The notes: generated from the sequence alone by a model not told the origin. DNA of 6,819 nt from Alphaproteobacteria bacterium (GCA_016869695.1 VGDN01000058.1:1-6819), one strand, 5' to 3'. Counted from the stretch's first letter, positions 1 to 6,751 are shown. Made by a program: numbers and translations.

Positions 1-950
1 TGAGTCGCGACATTTTGTCCGCCTTCAACTAACAGTGAATTCACACCTTCTGCGCAAAGCTGTTTTAAAATATCCTCGAGTTCCGCATTAAAATTTTCGT
101 GACTCAAAACCACGATTCTTGGTGAAAATTCTTCTAGTCCAGATAGGCGGCAATCAAGGCGGGGAGCATCTTTTCTGAAAGTGTTAGCGCCGACTAAAAT
201 CGCGTCATTTTTAGCGCGTAAAAGATGAGAAAATTGGCGCGCTTTTTCGCCAGTAATCCATTTGCTGTCGAAATTTTTGGTAGCGATTTTGTTGTCTAGA
301 CTAGTTGCGAGCTTCAGTGTTACGAAGGGTCGGCCAAATTTCTTAGCGGTAAAGAACCCGCGATTAATTTCTTGTGCTTCTTTTTCCAGAACTCCGCAAA
401 CCACGTCAATTCCTGCTTCGCGCAATTTCCTGATTCCCTCTCCATTAACGCGTGGGTCAGGATCTAGTGTGGCGATCACCACTTTTTTGAATTTATGCTT
501 AATGATTTCATCCACGCATGGCGTGGTTTGACCGAAGTGAGAGCAGGGCTCGAGCGTCACGTAAAGCTCAGCCCCTTCTAAGAACCCGTTTCCAATCTCT
601 ACCTGCGGATGGCCAGCTACAAGGCTCTGCTGCGTCTCTTTTATCTTGCGCTGCTTCGCAGACGCGGGCGCTGCTCGATGTATGTCTGAATACACCTCCG
701 CTGCGGTTCTCGCAGAGCCTTGTATCTGGCTCACCGCAGCGAGATTGGAAACGGGTTCTAAAATTTTTTTGTCAGAAATTTTTTGAATAGCGATCTGTTC
801 GGCATGCGGACGTCCGCCAGGCGAGGTTACCCCGGAAGAAATAATCACGCCATCTTTTACGATTACGCAGCCAACAACAGGGTTTGGCGCAGTTCTGCCC
901 AGATTTTTTTGAGACAGTTTGAGCGCGTAAGAAATGTATTGTTCCATCAT
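1..950 (-). CDS. ribD: RibD, riboflavin deaminase/reductase, partial, with an in-frame 60-residue insertion
   Basis: Bifunctional cytosolic enzyme of riboflavin synthesis: deaminates the pyrimidine product of GTP cyclohydrolase II, then reduces its ribosyl group. Seen: N-terminal deaminase domain with GRTAPNPVVGCVIVKDG (residues 18-34), GGRPHAE (zinc ligand H49, catalytic E51) and LEPCSHFGQTTPC (zinc ligands C136 and C145). The reductase domain follows (RPFVTLKLATSLDNKIA, WITGEKAR, LLRAKNDAILVGANTF, LLVEGG) and continues past the left edge. Residues 65-124 are foreign, encoded by the palindromic element at 582-758 plus one flanking repeat copy. Removing them restores ISDKKILEGAELYVTLEPC and zinc spacing like E. 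coli RibD (H50, C75, C84). The frame is open throughout, so I read the gene as intact. Start 950 matches the family N-terminus, with AAAAGG about 10 bases upstream; an in-frame ATG at 1004 would add 18 unconserved residues. Between RIVVLS and LEDILKQL the reductase domain seems about 40 residues shorter than usual. Confidence 0.93.
   Translation of the reverse strand, partial: MMEQYISYALKLSQKNLGRTAPNPVVGCVIVKDGVIISSGVTSPGGRPHAEQIAIQKISDKKILEPVSNLAAVSQIQGSARTAAEVYSDIHRAAPASAKQRKIKETQQSLVAGHPQVEIGNGFLEGAELYVTLEPCSHFGQTTPCVDEIIKHKFKKVVIATLDPDPRVNGEGIRKLREAGIDVVCGVLEKEAQEINRGFFTAKKFGRPFVTLKLATSLDNKIATKNFDSKWITGEKARQFSHLLRAKNDAILVGANTFRKDAPRLDCRLSGLEEFSPRIVVLSHENFNAELEDILKQLCAEGVNSLLVEGGQNVAT
579..581. 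repeat. Target-site duplication, copy at 579-581
   Basis: TAA directly outside the terminal inverted repeat at 582. The same trinucleotide abuts the other end at 759-761. In the ribD reading frame it is the leucine codon TTA on each side. Three bases is short, so chance identity cannot be excluded, but deleting the element plus one copy regenerates a normal RibD sequence. Confidence 0.7.
582..758. mobile_element. Palindromic MITE/RPE-like element inserted in frame in ribD
   Basis: A 177-bp element with perfect 18-bp terminal inverted repeats: GAACCCGTTTCCAATCTC at 582-599 and its reverse complement at 741-758. The palindrome continues inward: 603-630 pairs with 712-739 at 24 of 28 positions, giving arms of nearly 50 bp around an 81-bp centre (631-711). 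The centre holds a smaller gcgtct/agacgc pairing (632-637 with 660-665). TAA flanks both ends (579-581 and 759-761), consistent with a 3-bp target duplication. It encodes no transposase, so it would be non-autonomous. It supplies 59 codons to ribD, and with the duplicated TTA codon the gain is exactly 60 codons. It resembles Rickettsia palindromic elements in behaviour, but I do not recognise its sequence as a named family. Confidence 0.92.
759..761. repeat. Target-site duplication, copy at 759-761
   Basis: TAA abutting the right terminal inverted repeat, matching 579-581. A 3-bp duplication is typical of some IS5-family (IS1031-group) transposases that target TNA. That hints at which transposase could mobilise the element, but this is inference only. 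Confidence 0.7.
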
Positions 951-1012
951 GTTGATTTTGCCTTTTGCGTGAATAGCTTGCGCCGCCCCGTGGAAGTCAA
1001 ACATCCTTACAA
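951..1012. promoter_or_regulatory. Divergent intergenic region between ribD and the lipoprotein cluster
   Basis: This 62-bp gap must hold the start signals for ribD (minus) and, unless transcription comes from elsewhere, for the plus-strand lipoprotein-grxC cluster. On the minus strand TTGACT (1000 to 995) is a fair -35 box, but no good -10 lies at the right distance. On the plus strand TTGATT (952-957) with TAGCTT (974-979) is a weak match. No operator-like palindrome is visible. Confidence 0.4.
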
Positions 1013-1285
1013 ATGAAGAGCGCAGAAAGATTTCTAGTCGCTGTATGTTTGTTGGTCAATTCTTGTGCGGGCAAAGAAGTTCGTTACTCTTCATCGCAAC
1101 AGCAATACCAACATTATCCGCAGCAATATCGACCATATGATCGTCCCCGTTCGCGGGCTTATTCGAATCCTTACGCCTACCCACCTTACAATTATTACCC
1201 TTACTACGACGTGGATTCTTACTATGTTCCCCCACGAAATCTAGGAAATGATAACGCGCCAGACGTCTTTAATGATAAATACTAA
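1013..1285 (+). CDS. Small Tyr-rich putative lipoprotein (paralogue 1)
   Basis: I do not recognise a named family. The 90-residue product has a basic N-terminus (MKSAER), a hydrophobic stretch FLVAVCLLV and a cysteine at position 18 in VNSC. That suggests a lipoprotein signal peptide with an imperfect lipobox (Asn at -2); Ala follows the Cys, so outer-membrane sorting would be expected. The mature part is low complexity, with 16 tyrosines in 90 residues plus many Gln and Pro. Residues 47-76 (SR.YSNPYA.PP through YYVPP) match residues 99-128 of the next gene at 21 of 30 positions, so the two are tandem paralogues. No Shine-Dalgarno is visible before the start. The 3' end overlaps the next gene by 14 bp, which indicates an operon. 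The sticky Tyr/Pro-rich composition could suit a surface, matrix or wall-binding protein, but that is a guess. Confidence 0.75.
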   Translation: MKSAERFLVAVCLLVNSCAGKEVRYSSSQQQYQHYPQQYRPYDRPRSRAYSNPYAYPPYNYYPYYDVDSYYVPPRNLGNDNAPDVFNDKY

Positions 1286-1718
1286 CCTAAAAAACATCTC
1301 CATTCTTGTCACTTTGGTTGTGGCCTTTTCCTGCGGTTCTGATCCGTATATGTATGATCGTTACGATCAGCAAAATAGAGATCAGAGGATGGGCAATCCG
1401 AATCCGCAGACTAATCCGCAAGTCCAGGTGGCGCCGGATTATTATTACCGTCAGCAATCTCCTTACGCTGCCCAACCTACGCAGCAATATCAGCAACCAT
1501 ATCAACAGCCTTATCAGCAGCCGCAATATGCTCCTTCGCAGCAACAATATCCGCCTTATTCCGGCTCGCGTTTCTACTCCAACCCTTATGCCATTCCGCC
1601 GTCACAAAATTATCCAAATTACGATGCTGACCAATATTATGTCCCGCCTAACAACTATTACGGCGTTGAGCCACAGCAGCGTCAACAATTGCCCGCTTTA
1701 ATCAACTCCCCATTCTAA
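1272..1718 (+). CDS. Tyr/Gln/Pro-rich putative lipoprotein (paralogue 2)
   Basis: No named family recognised. The start at 1272 gives 148 residues and a compact signal peptide: Lys-containing n-region (MINTNLKN), hydrophobic ISILVTLVVAFS, then Cys21-Gly. A start at 1248 would add eight residues in the same frame and is less signal-like. The mature part is disordered-looking and rich in Gln, Pro and Tyr (21 Tyr). It includes a QQPYQQPYQQP repeat near residues 74-84 and a QYAPSQQQYPPY stretch. Residues 99-128 repeat the conserved block of the upstream paralogue, so this block is probably the functional core and the Gln-rich section a variable spacer. It overlaps the upstream gene by 14 bp, and its stop overlaps the grxC start (TAATG), so translation is likely coupled. 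The lipobox (AFSC) is non-canonical, so lipidation is probable but not certain. Confidence 0.78.
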   Translation: MINTNLKNISILVTLVVAFSCGSDPYMYDRYDQQNRDQRMGNPNPQTNPQVQVAPDYYYRQQSPYAAQPTQQYQQPYQQPYQQPQYAPSQQQYPPYSGSRFYSNPYAIPPSQNYPNYDADQYYVPPNNYYGVEPQQRQQLPALINSPF

Positions 1719-1972
1719 TGACCGACATTCTAGTATACTCAAAAGACATCTGTCCTCACTGCGTTAAGGCAAAAAATTTACTTAACCGCAAAGGGGCGCA
1801 ATTCACTGAAATCAAGGTTACTGACGATCAGATCAAAGAAGAGATGATCAAAAAATCCGGTGGCCGCATGACAGTTCCCCAAATTTTCATCGACGATTTT
1901 CATGTTGGTGGATGTGACGATCTACATGCTCTTGAGGCCTCAGGAAGGTTGGATGCTTTGCTGAAGAAATAA
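1718..1972 (+). CDS. grxC: Glutaredoxin 3 (GrxC-type)
   Basis: Small cytosolic glutathione-dependent thiol-disulfide oxidoreductase that reduces protein disulfides and mixed glutathione disulfides. The 84-residue length is normal for the family. Seen: N-terminal beta strand DILVYSK, redox motif CPHC at residues 12-15, the TVP loop with cis-proline at 52-54, PQIFID, and the glutathione-binding GGCDDL at 64-69. Most GrxC proteins carry CPYC; the His variant is expected to change redox potential or reactivity and is seen in some family members. No signal peptide, so it acts in the cytoplasm, unlike the two putative lipoproteins encoded just upstream. The ATG shares one base with the stop of the preceding gene, so coupled translation explains the lack of a Shine-Dalgarno. 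Family assignment is secure; the link to the lipoproteins is positional only. Confidence 0.95.
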   Translation: MTDILVYSKDICPHCVKAKNLLNRKGAQFTEIKVTDDQIKEEMIKKSGGRMTVPQIFIDDFHVGGCDDLHALEASGRLDALLKK

Positions 1973-2048
1973 TTTTCCTCCTTCTCTTGTAAGGACTTTC
2001 ACTCGCTCTAAATCGCACGCCCTTTTTTTTCTTCCTTCCCCATAACCC

Positions 2049-2151
2049 GTCATTCTCTCGTAATTGTAAGGTTTGCGAAGCAAACCGCGGCAATCCTTTA
2101 TCCGCGATAAAATGGATTGCTTCGTTGCGCTAATGCGCTCCTCGCAATGAC
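2049..2151. repeat. Dispersed palindromic repeat, GTCATTGCGAGG type, multi-hairpin
   Basis: 103 bp bounded by GTCATT (2049-2054) and AATGAC (2146-2151). Internal hairpins are clear: GGTTTGC-gaa-GCAAACC at 2070-2086; a 13-bp stem with a 2-nt bulge at 2090-2120 (GCAATCCTTTATC against GATAAA-GGATTGC, loop CGC); and gcgc-taat-gcgc at 2127-2138. The minus strand reads GTCATTGCGAGGAGCGC and then CGAAGCAATCCAT, the familiar form of a repeat scattered through many Rickettsiales-like and other proteobacterial genomes. A degenerate half copy is at 4347-4390. It may also form a structured mRNA end for the grxC transcript. Confidence 0.85.
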
Positions 2152-2191
2152 AAGTTAGTAATGGTTGTGTGTGAACAAGTCCCTTTCTATT

Positions 2192-2205
2192 AACTTAAAA
2201 CTTAA
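2192..2205. repeat. Abutting direct repeat AACTTAA x2 in the groES leader
   Basis: Two exact copies of the heptamer AACTTAA touch each other 7 bp upstream of the groES ATG. In the absence of a CIRCE element this could be a regulator half-site pair, or simply AT-rich leader sequence. No functional evidence. Confidence 0.4.
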
Positions 2206-2212
2206 CGAACTC

Positions 2213-2506
2213 ATGAAAGTTAGACCTTTGCATGACCGCGTTCTTGTTGAGCGCGTCGAAGCCGAAAGCAAAACTGCTGGAGGCATTATTATCCCAGATA
2301 CTGCAAAAGAAAAACCTTCCGAAGGCAGAATCGTTGCTGTTGGTGAAGGTGCTCGTGACGAGCAAGGCAAGCGCATCGCTCTAGATGTTAAAGCTGGCGA
2401 TCGCGTCCTTTTTGCAAAATGGGGTGGCACCGAAGTAAAGCTTGATGGCAAGGAGCTCATCATCTTGAAAGAGTCAGATATTCTGGCTGTCATCGAATCT
2501 AAGTAA
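2213..2506 (+). CDS. groES: GroES co-chaperonin (10 kDa, Hsp10)
   Basis: Heptameric lid of the GroEL chamber; binds the ATP-loaded ring and encloses substrate proteins in the cytoplasm. The 97-residue length is standard. Seen: canonical N-terminus [16 protein letters not shown], the mobile loop (about residues 17-33) with the hydrophobic GGIIIPD contact motif and the following [16 protein letters not shown], the roof-loop segment, and the C-terminal [24 protein letters not shown]. The start at 2213 gives the family N-terminus; a TTG in the same frame at 2165 would add 16 unrelated residues. No clear Shine-Dalgarno precedes it, unlike groEL. It is followed by groEL 97 bp downstream, the usual bicistronic order. 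Heat-shock control would be expected, but I could not find the operator that usually provides it. Confidence 0.98.
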   Translation: MKVRPLHDRVLVERVEAESKTAGGIIIPDTAKEKPSEGRIVAVGEGARDEQGKRIALDVKAGDRVLFAKWGGTEVKLDGKELIILKESDILAVIESK

Positions 2507-2517
2507 TTAAATTTTCA

Positions 2518-2576
2518 GTCATGCTGAGCTTGTCGAAGCATGGCTGGCCGTCATCCTTCGACATGTTCATGATGAC
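2518..2576. repeat. Palindromic repeat between groES and groEL
   Basis: Imperfect inverted repeat: arm 2518-2538 (GTCATGCTGAG...GTCGAAG) pairs with 2556-2576 (CTTCGACATG...GATGAC) at 16 of 21 positions, with a 17-nt loop that itself contains GTCAT. This is the GTCATGCTGAGCTTGTCGAAG type of dispersed repeat found in many proteobacteria. In the groESL mRNA it would form a stem-loop 11 nt after the groES stop and 27 nt before the groEL start. Confidence 0.82.
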
Positions 2577-2585
2577 TATAACTAA

Positions 2586-4256
<1,671 letters not shown>

Positions 4257-4284
4257 TCCAGTCTCAGTTCTTTGGACAAAACGA

Positions 4285-4320
4285 AACCCCGGTCTTGAGA
4301 AATCGAGGCCGGGGTTTTTT
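4285..4320 (+). terminator. Rho-independent terminator of groESL
   Basis: A 14-bp stem AACCCCGGTCTTGA (4285-4298) pairs with 4303-4316 with only G-U wobbles at the imperfect positions, closed by a GAAA tetraloop and running into a T tract (4315-4320, then GTTTG). It lies 28 bp after the groEL stop. On the opposite strand the hairpin is followed by TTTCGTTTTG, so it could also weakly stop readthrough from the convergent comM. Confidence 0.95.
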
Positions 4321-4346
4321 GTTTGTCTAAAGTTTAACCAAATATG

Positions 4347-4390
4347 GTCATTGCAAGCCATAGGCGAAGCAATCCATGGATCGCTACGGT
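4347..4390. repeat. Degenerate half copy of the GTCATTGC dispersed repeat
   Basis: Reads GTCATTGCAAG, then GGCGAAGCAATCCATGG and ATCGC. It matches the reverse complement of about 2104-2151 (GTCATTGCGAGG, CGAAGCAATCCAT, ATCGC) but lacks the matching second arm, so it is a truncated or decayed copy. Confidence 0.7.
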
Positions 4391-4477
4391 TTTGAGTTAA
4401 ATCTCAGGAAGAAAAACATTCGGCTTTTAGGAAAGAACCTATTTAGCCCATTCGTGTTCAAGGACTAACCCCTCCTC

Positions 4478-4542
4478 GTCATTCCCGACTTAGATTTTCT
4501 TACGAGCGAAGCGAGTTAGAAAATCTTGGATCGGGAATCCAG
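4478..4542. repeat. Palindromic repeat, GTCATTCCCG type
   Basis: GTCATTCCCGAC at the left and GATCGGGAATCCAG at the right, the usual ends of a widespread proteobacterial repeat. Outer stem ttcccga (4482-4488) with tcgggaa (4531-4537); inner stem agattttct (4492-4500) with agaaaatct (4518-4526). The central part contains gcgaagcga. Confidence 0.8.
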
Positions 4543-4627
4543 AGGAAGCTTTACTAGATTTTCGATCTAACAGTTTCTACGTCGCCAACTCTCCTAGCAA
4601 ATGTGAGTCGGTAATGATGCGAGGAAG

Positions 4628-6118
4628 TTAAAGTTTCCTTCGGTAGGAAATCGCTTCCAGCAAGTGTCGTGAAGAAATCTTTTCTTGCTCTTCTAGGTCA
4701 GCGATGGTGCGGGCGACGCGGAGGATCCTGGTTACACCGCGCATCGAGCTGTGAGATTTTTGTACGAAACTCTGCAGAATTCTTTCGCCATTCGCGTCAA
4801 GGTCACAAAATTCTTCCAAGATTTTTCCGTCGATTTTGCTATTAGTTTTATCCCCAAGTCTTTCTTTCTGAATCTCACGCGCTTTGATAACTCTGGTGCG
4901 TACAGCATTGGATGCTTCGCTAACTTGCGACCTTTTTTCAGCAAATAAATCCACCTGTCCTACTTCAACAACAATGTCGATTCGATCCAAAAAAGGGCCG
5001 GAGATCTTGTTTTTGTAGTCTTCGCCACAGAGCGGAGCTTTTTTACATTCGCGTGACGCATCGCCCAGGAACCCGCAGCGGCAAGGGTTCATCGCTGCAA
5101 CTAGTTGGAAGTTAGAAGGGTAGGTGATATGGGAGTTAACGCGGGATATACTGACTTGGCCGGTTTCAAGAGGCTGTCTAAGTGAATCCAAAACTTGGCG
5201 CGGGAACTCGGCCAGCTCATCCAAAAACAACACGCCGCGATGGGCGAGCGAGATTTCACCGGGCTTAGCTCTGGTACCACCACCAACCATTGCAGGCATC
5301 GAGCAGGAGTGATGCACTTCGCGGTAGGGACGAGCAGTGATTAATCTGCCATCAAGCAGCTTGCCGCTGACGCTGGCGATCATGTTGATCTCGAGTATTT
5401 CTGTGAGTTCGCAAAGAGGGAGAATTCCTGGCAGACGTGATGCTAACATTGATTTACCTGTACCTGGCGGTCCAATCATCAGCAAGTTGTGACTACCGGC
5501 AGCAGCGATTTCAAGCGCGCGCTTAGCCACTTCCTGACCTTTTACCTCTGATAGACAAAGGTGATTTTCTACGACAGAAATTCTTGTCGTTGCCGGCCGT
5601 GCCAAAATCTGCTCACCTTTTAAGTGATTAATTAGTGTTAAGATATCCGAAGTGGCGATGATGTCTAAATCCCCGGCCCAAGCGGCTTCGCGCCCATTTT
5701 CTTGTGGACAAATAATCCCGGCGCCACGCTCATTCGCGCCAACTGCCGCTGAGATTATTCCGTTTACGGAGGCGATCGAACCATCAAGTGCTAGCTCACC
5801 CAAAACATAAAACTTCTCGACCAAATCTTCTGATAACACGCCAACCTCAACCATGATGCCTAGTGCTATGGCGAGGTCGAAGTGACTACCTTCTTTTTGC
5901 AAATCAGCCGGTGCGAGATTTACGGTGATTTTTTTGTAAGGCCAAGCCAAGCCGGTGGATGAGATTGCGGCACGCACACGCTCTTTAGATTCAGCAACCG
6001 CCTTGTCCGGCAAGCCAACAATGGCAAAGCTCGGCGCCCCTGGAGAAATTTTTACCTGAACATCAACGGGAACAACTTCAACTCCAAGAAAGGAGAAGGT
6101 TTTGATTTTGGCGACCAT
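4628..6118 (-). CDS. comM: ComM/YifB, Mg-chelatase-like AAA+ ATPase
   Basis: In other bacteria ComM is a hexameric helicase that promotes branch migration when transforming single-stranded DNA is integrated. The 496-residue length is usual and the gene looks complete. Seen: N-terminal ChlI-like domain (GLPDKAVAESKERVRAA at 35-51, NLAPADLQKEGSHFDLAIALG around 67-87, LGELALDGS near 106-114); the AAA+ domain with Walker A GPPGTGKS (216-223), Walker B VLFLDE (296-301) and sensor-1 AAMNPC near 341-346; a cysteine cluster C346, C348, C358 and C364, likely zinc binding; then FLDRIDI and a C-terminal Mg-chelatase domain with RGVTRILRVARTIADLE and the closing YRR. The start at 6118 matches the family N-terminus; no Shine-Dalgarno precedes it. 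The upstream acetyltransferase stops 25 bp away on the same strand, so the two may be cotranscribed. Presence suggests, but does not prove, natural competence. Confidence 0.97.
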   Translation of the reverse strand: MVAKIKTFSFLGVEVVPVDVQVKISPGAPSFAIVGLPDKAVAESKERVRAAISSTGLAWPYKKITVNLAPADLQKEGSHFDLAIALGIMVEVGVLSEDLVEKFYVLGELALDGSIASVNGIISAAVGANERGAGIICPQENGREAAWAGDLDIIATSDILTLINHLKGEQILARPATTRISVVENHLCLSEVKGQEVAKRALEIAAAGSHNLLMIGPPGTGKSMLASRLPGILPLCELTEILEINMIASVSGKLLDGRLITARPYREVHHSCSMPAMVGGGTRAKPGEISLAHRGVLFLDELAEFPRQVLDSLRQPLETGQVSISRVNSHITYPSNFQLVAAMNPCRCGFLGDASRECKKAPLCGEDYKNKISGPFLDRIDIVVEVGQVDLFAEKRSQVSEASNAVRTRVIKAREIQKERLGDKTNSKIDGKILEEFCDLDANGERILQSFVQKSHSSMRGVTRILRVARTIADLEEQEKISSRHLLEAISYRRKL

Positions 6119-6125
6119 AAAAAAA

Positions 6126-6160
6126 GGTGTAAGTGGTTAGGGGTTATGGGTAAGGGGTAA
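6126..6160. repeat. Degenerate heptamer tandem repeat (GGGGTAA-like x5)
   Basis: Five consecutive 7-bp units on the plus strand: ggtgtaa, gtggtta, ggggtta, tgggtaa, ggggtaa (consensus GGGGTAA/GGGGTTA). The tract fills the gap between the acetyltransferase and comM and includes the acetyltransferase stop codon (6144-6146). Its G-runs (4, 3 and 4 G plus a GG) could form an imperfect quadruplex on the plus strand. Confidence 0.7.
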
Positions 6161-6713
6161 GTAAATCGCTTTTTAATAAACTGAAAAAATAAACATCCAC
6201 AAAATGGCATTTGTGCAATCTGTGTTGGCGTAAGATGCCCTCAAGGGTGAAGCCGCATTTTATGAGTAGATTCTTTGATGGGAGATTTTCGCAGGAGACG
6301 GAGGCTTCGATACGATTCACACGCAGAACATCAAAGGCGTAATCGACGACGGATTTGATGGCGCGGGAAGTGATACCGCGGCGCCAATATTCTTGCGCGA
6401 GGTCGTAGCTTATCTCGACGCGGCTTTGGTAAGTATTGAGACTGGTGAGGCCGATGGAACCAATCATGCGGCCGCTTTGTTTGTCAGCGATGGCGAAATA
6501 AATTCCGTCATTTTGGTAAAAAACGCTGCGCCAGTAATGCAGCTCGCGCCTACTATCCTCAAGGGTTTGTGGGATCTGACAAAGGATGAATTTATTTACT
6601 TCAGGATCAGTGTAGTAGCGAAAGAAATCCTCAACATCCGCTTCTTGTTTTTCACGCAGCACAACATCGCCGAGATCGAAAACTGGGAAAATTTTTTGTG
6701 ACTGAAGATGCAT
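6144..6713 (-). CDS. GNAT N-acetyltransferase, RimJ/RimL-like
   Basis: Acetyl-CoA dependent N-acetyltransferase. The RimJ/RimL branch includes ribosomal-protein N-terminal acetyltransferases and also antibiotic or small-molecule acetylators, so the substrate cannot be assigned. Seen in 189 residues from the ATG at 6713: VVLREKQEADVEDFFRYYTDPEV (17-39), FAIADKQSGRMIGSIGL (73-89), the motif A region YDLAQEYWRRGITSRAI (103-119) with the acetyl-CoA pyrophosphate loop RRGITS, and the motif B region CENLPSKNLLIKCGFTLEGI (141-160). The frame stays open to the right edge, with a TTG at 6806, but the extra N-terminus is not GNAT-like and that DNA holds a hairpin (6752-6777), so I prefer 6713. The last residues (LLTPYP) come from the heptamer repeat tract and look like a tacked-on end. 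It lies 25 bp upstream of comM on the same strand. Confidence 0.85.
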   Translation of the reverse strand: MHLQSQKIFPVFDLGDVVLREKQEADVEDFFRYYTDPEVNKFILCQIPQTLEDSRRELHYWRSVFYQNDGIYFAIADKQSGRMIGSIGLTSLNTYQSRVEISYDLAQEYWRRGITSRAIKSVVDYAFDVLRVNRIEASVSCENLPSKNLLIKCGFTLEGILRQHRLHKCHFVDVYFFSLLKSDLLTPYP

Positions 6714-6751
6714 TTGTTTCTGAATCAAAAATGAATGATCGAGATTCGTAA

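Larger units (their letters stand above)
1973..2212. other. Intergenic region upstream of groES
   Basis: A 240-bp gap. It holds a pyrimidine-rich stretch with eight T at 2023-2030 not preceded by a stem, the multi-hairpin repeat at 2049-2151, and about 60 bp of leader before groES. I see no CIRCE operator (TTAGCACTC-N9-GAGTGCTAA) and no convincing heat-shock sigma promoter (CTTG with a CCTAT-like -10) near the gene. TTGTGT (2166-2171) and TATTAA (2188-2193), spaced by 16, form a weak sigma-70-like candidate. Confidence 0.6.
4257..4627. other. Convergent intergenic region between groEL and comM
   Basis: A 371-bp gap between convergent genes. It contains the groESL terminator (4285-4320), a half copy of the GTCATTGC repeat (4347-4390) and a GTCATTCCCG palindrome (4478-4542). 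I see no credible coding sequence or RNA gene in it. A weak 5-bp stem TAGAT/ATCTA at 4555-4569 is the only other structure near the comM end. Confidence 0.7.

Noticed and set aside
518..790. Plus-strand 90-residue open frame across the palindromic element
   Set aside because: It is antisense to ribD, its composition is unlike a protein family, and its openness is explained by the element being stop-poor in several frames.
1..950. ribD as a pseudogene broken by a mobile element
   Set aside because: The minus-strand frame reads through from the ATG at 950 to the left edge without a stop, and all visible catalytic motifs are kept. The insertion preserves the frame.
1287..1701. Alternative frames in the lipoprotein region, a minus-strand Arg/Leu/Ile-rich frame and a plus-strand frame at 1306-1701
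   Set aside because: They are shadows of the CAG/TAT/CCG-rich coding of the second lipoprotein, which has the signal peptide and the paralogue match.
1718..1972. CPHC protein as a DsbA-like thiol oxidase
   Set aside because: CPHC is typical of DsbA, but this protein is 84 residues, has no signal peptide, and has the TVP and GGCDD motifs of glutaredoxin.
1986..2013. CTTG...CTAAAT as a heat-shock promoter for groES
   Set aside because: The -10 part does not match the expected CCTAT-like box and it lies about 200 bp upstream, beyond the large repeat.
2023..2030. T8 tract as an intrinsic terminator of the grxC cluster
   Set aside because: No GC-rich stem precedes it. The structured repeat just downstream is a more plausible transcript end.
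2049..2151. CRISPR or tRNA-like structure
   Set aside because: There are no regularly spaced direct repeats, and the hairpins do not form a cloverleaf. The ends match a dispersed palindromic repeat.
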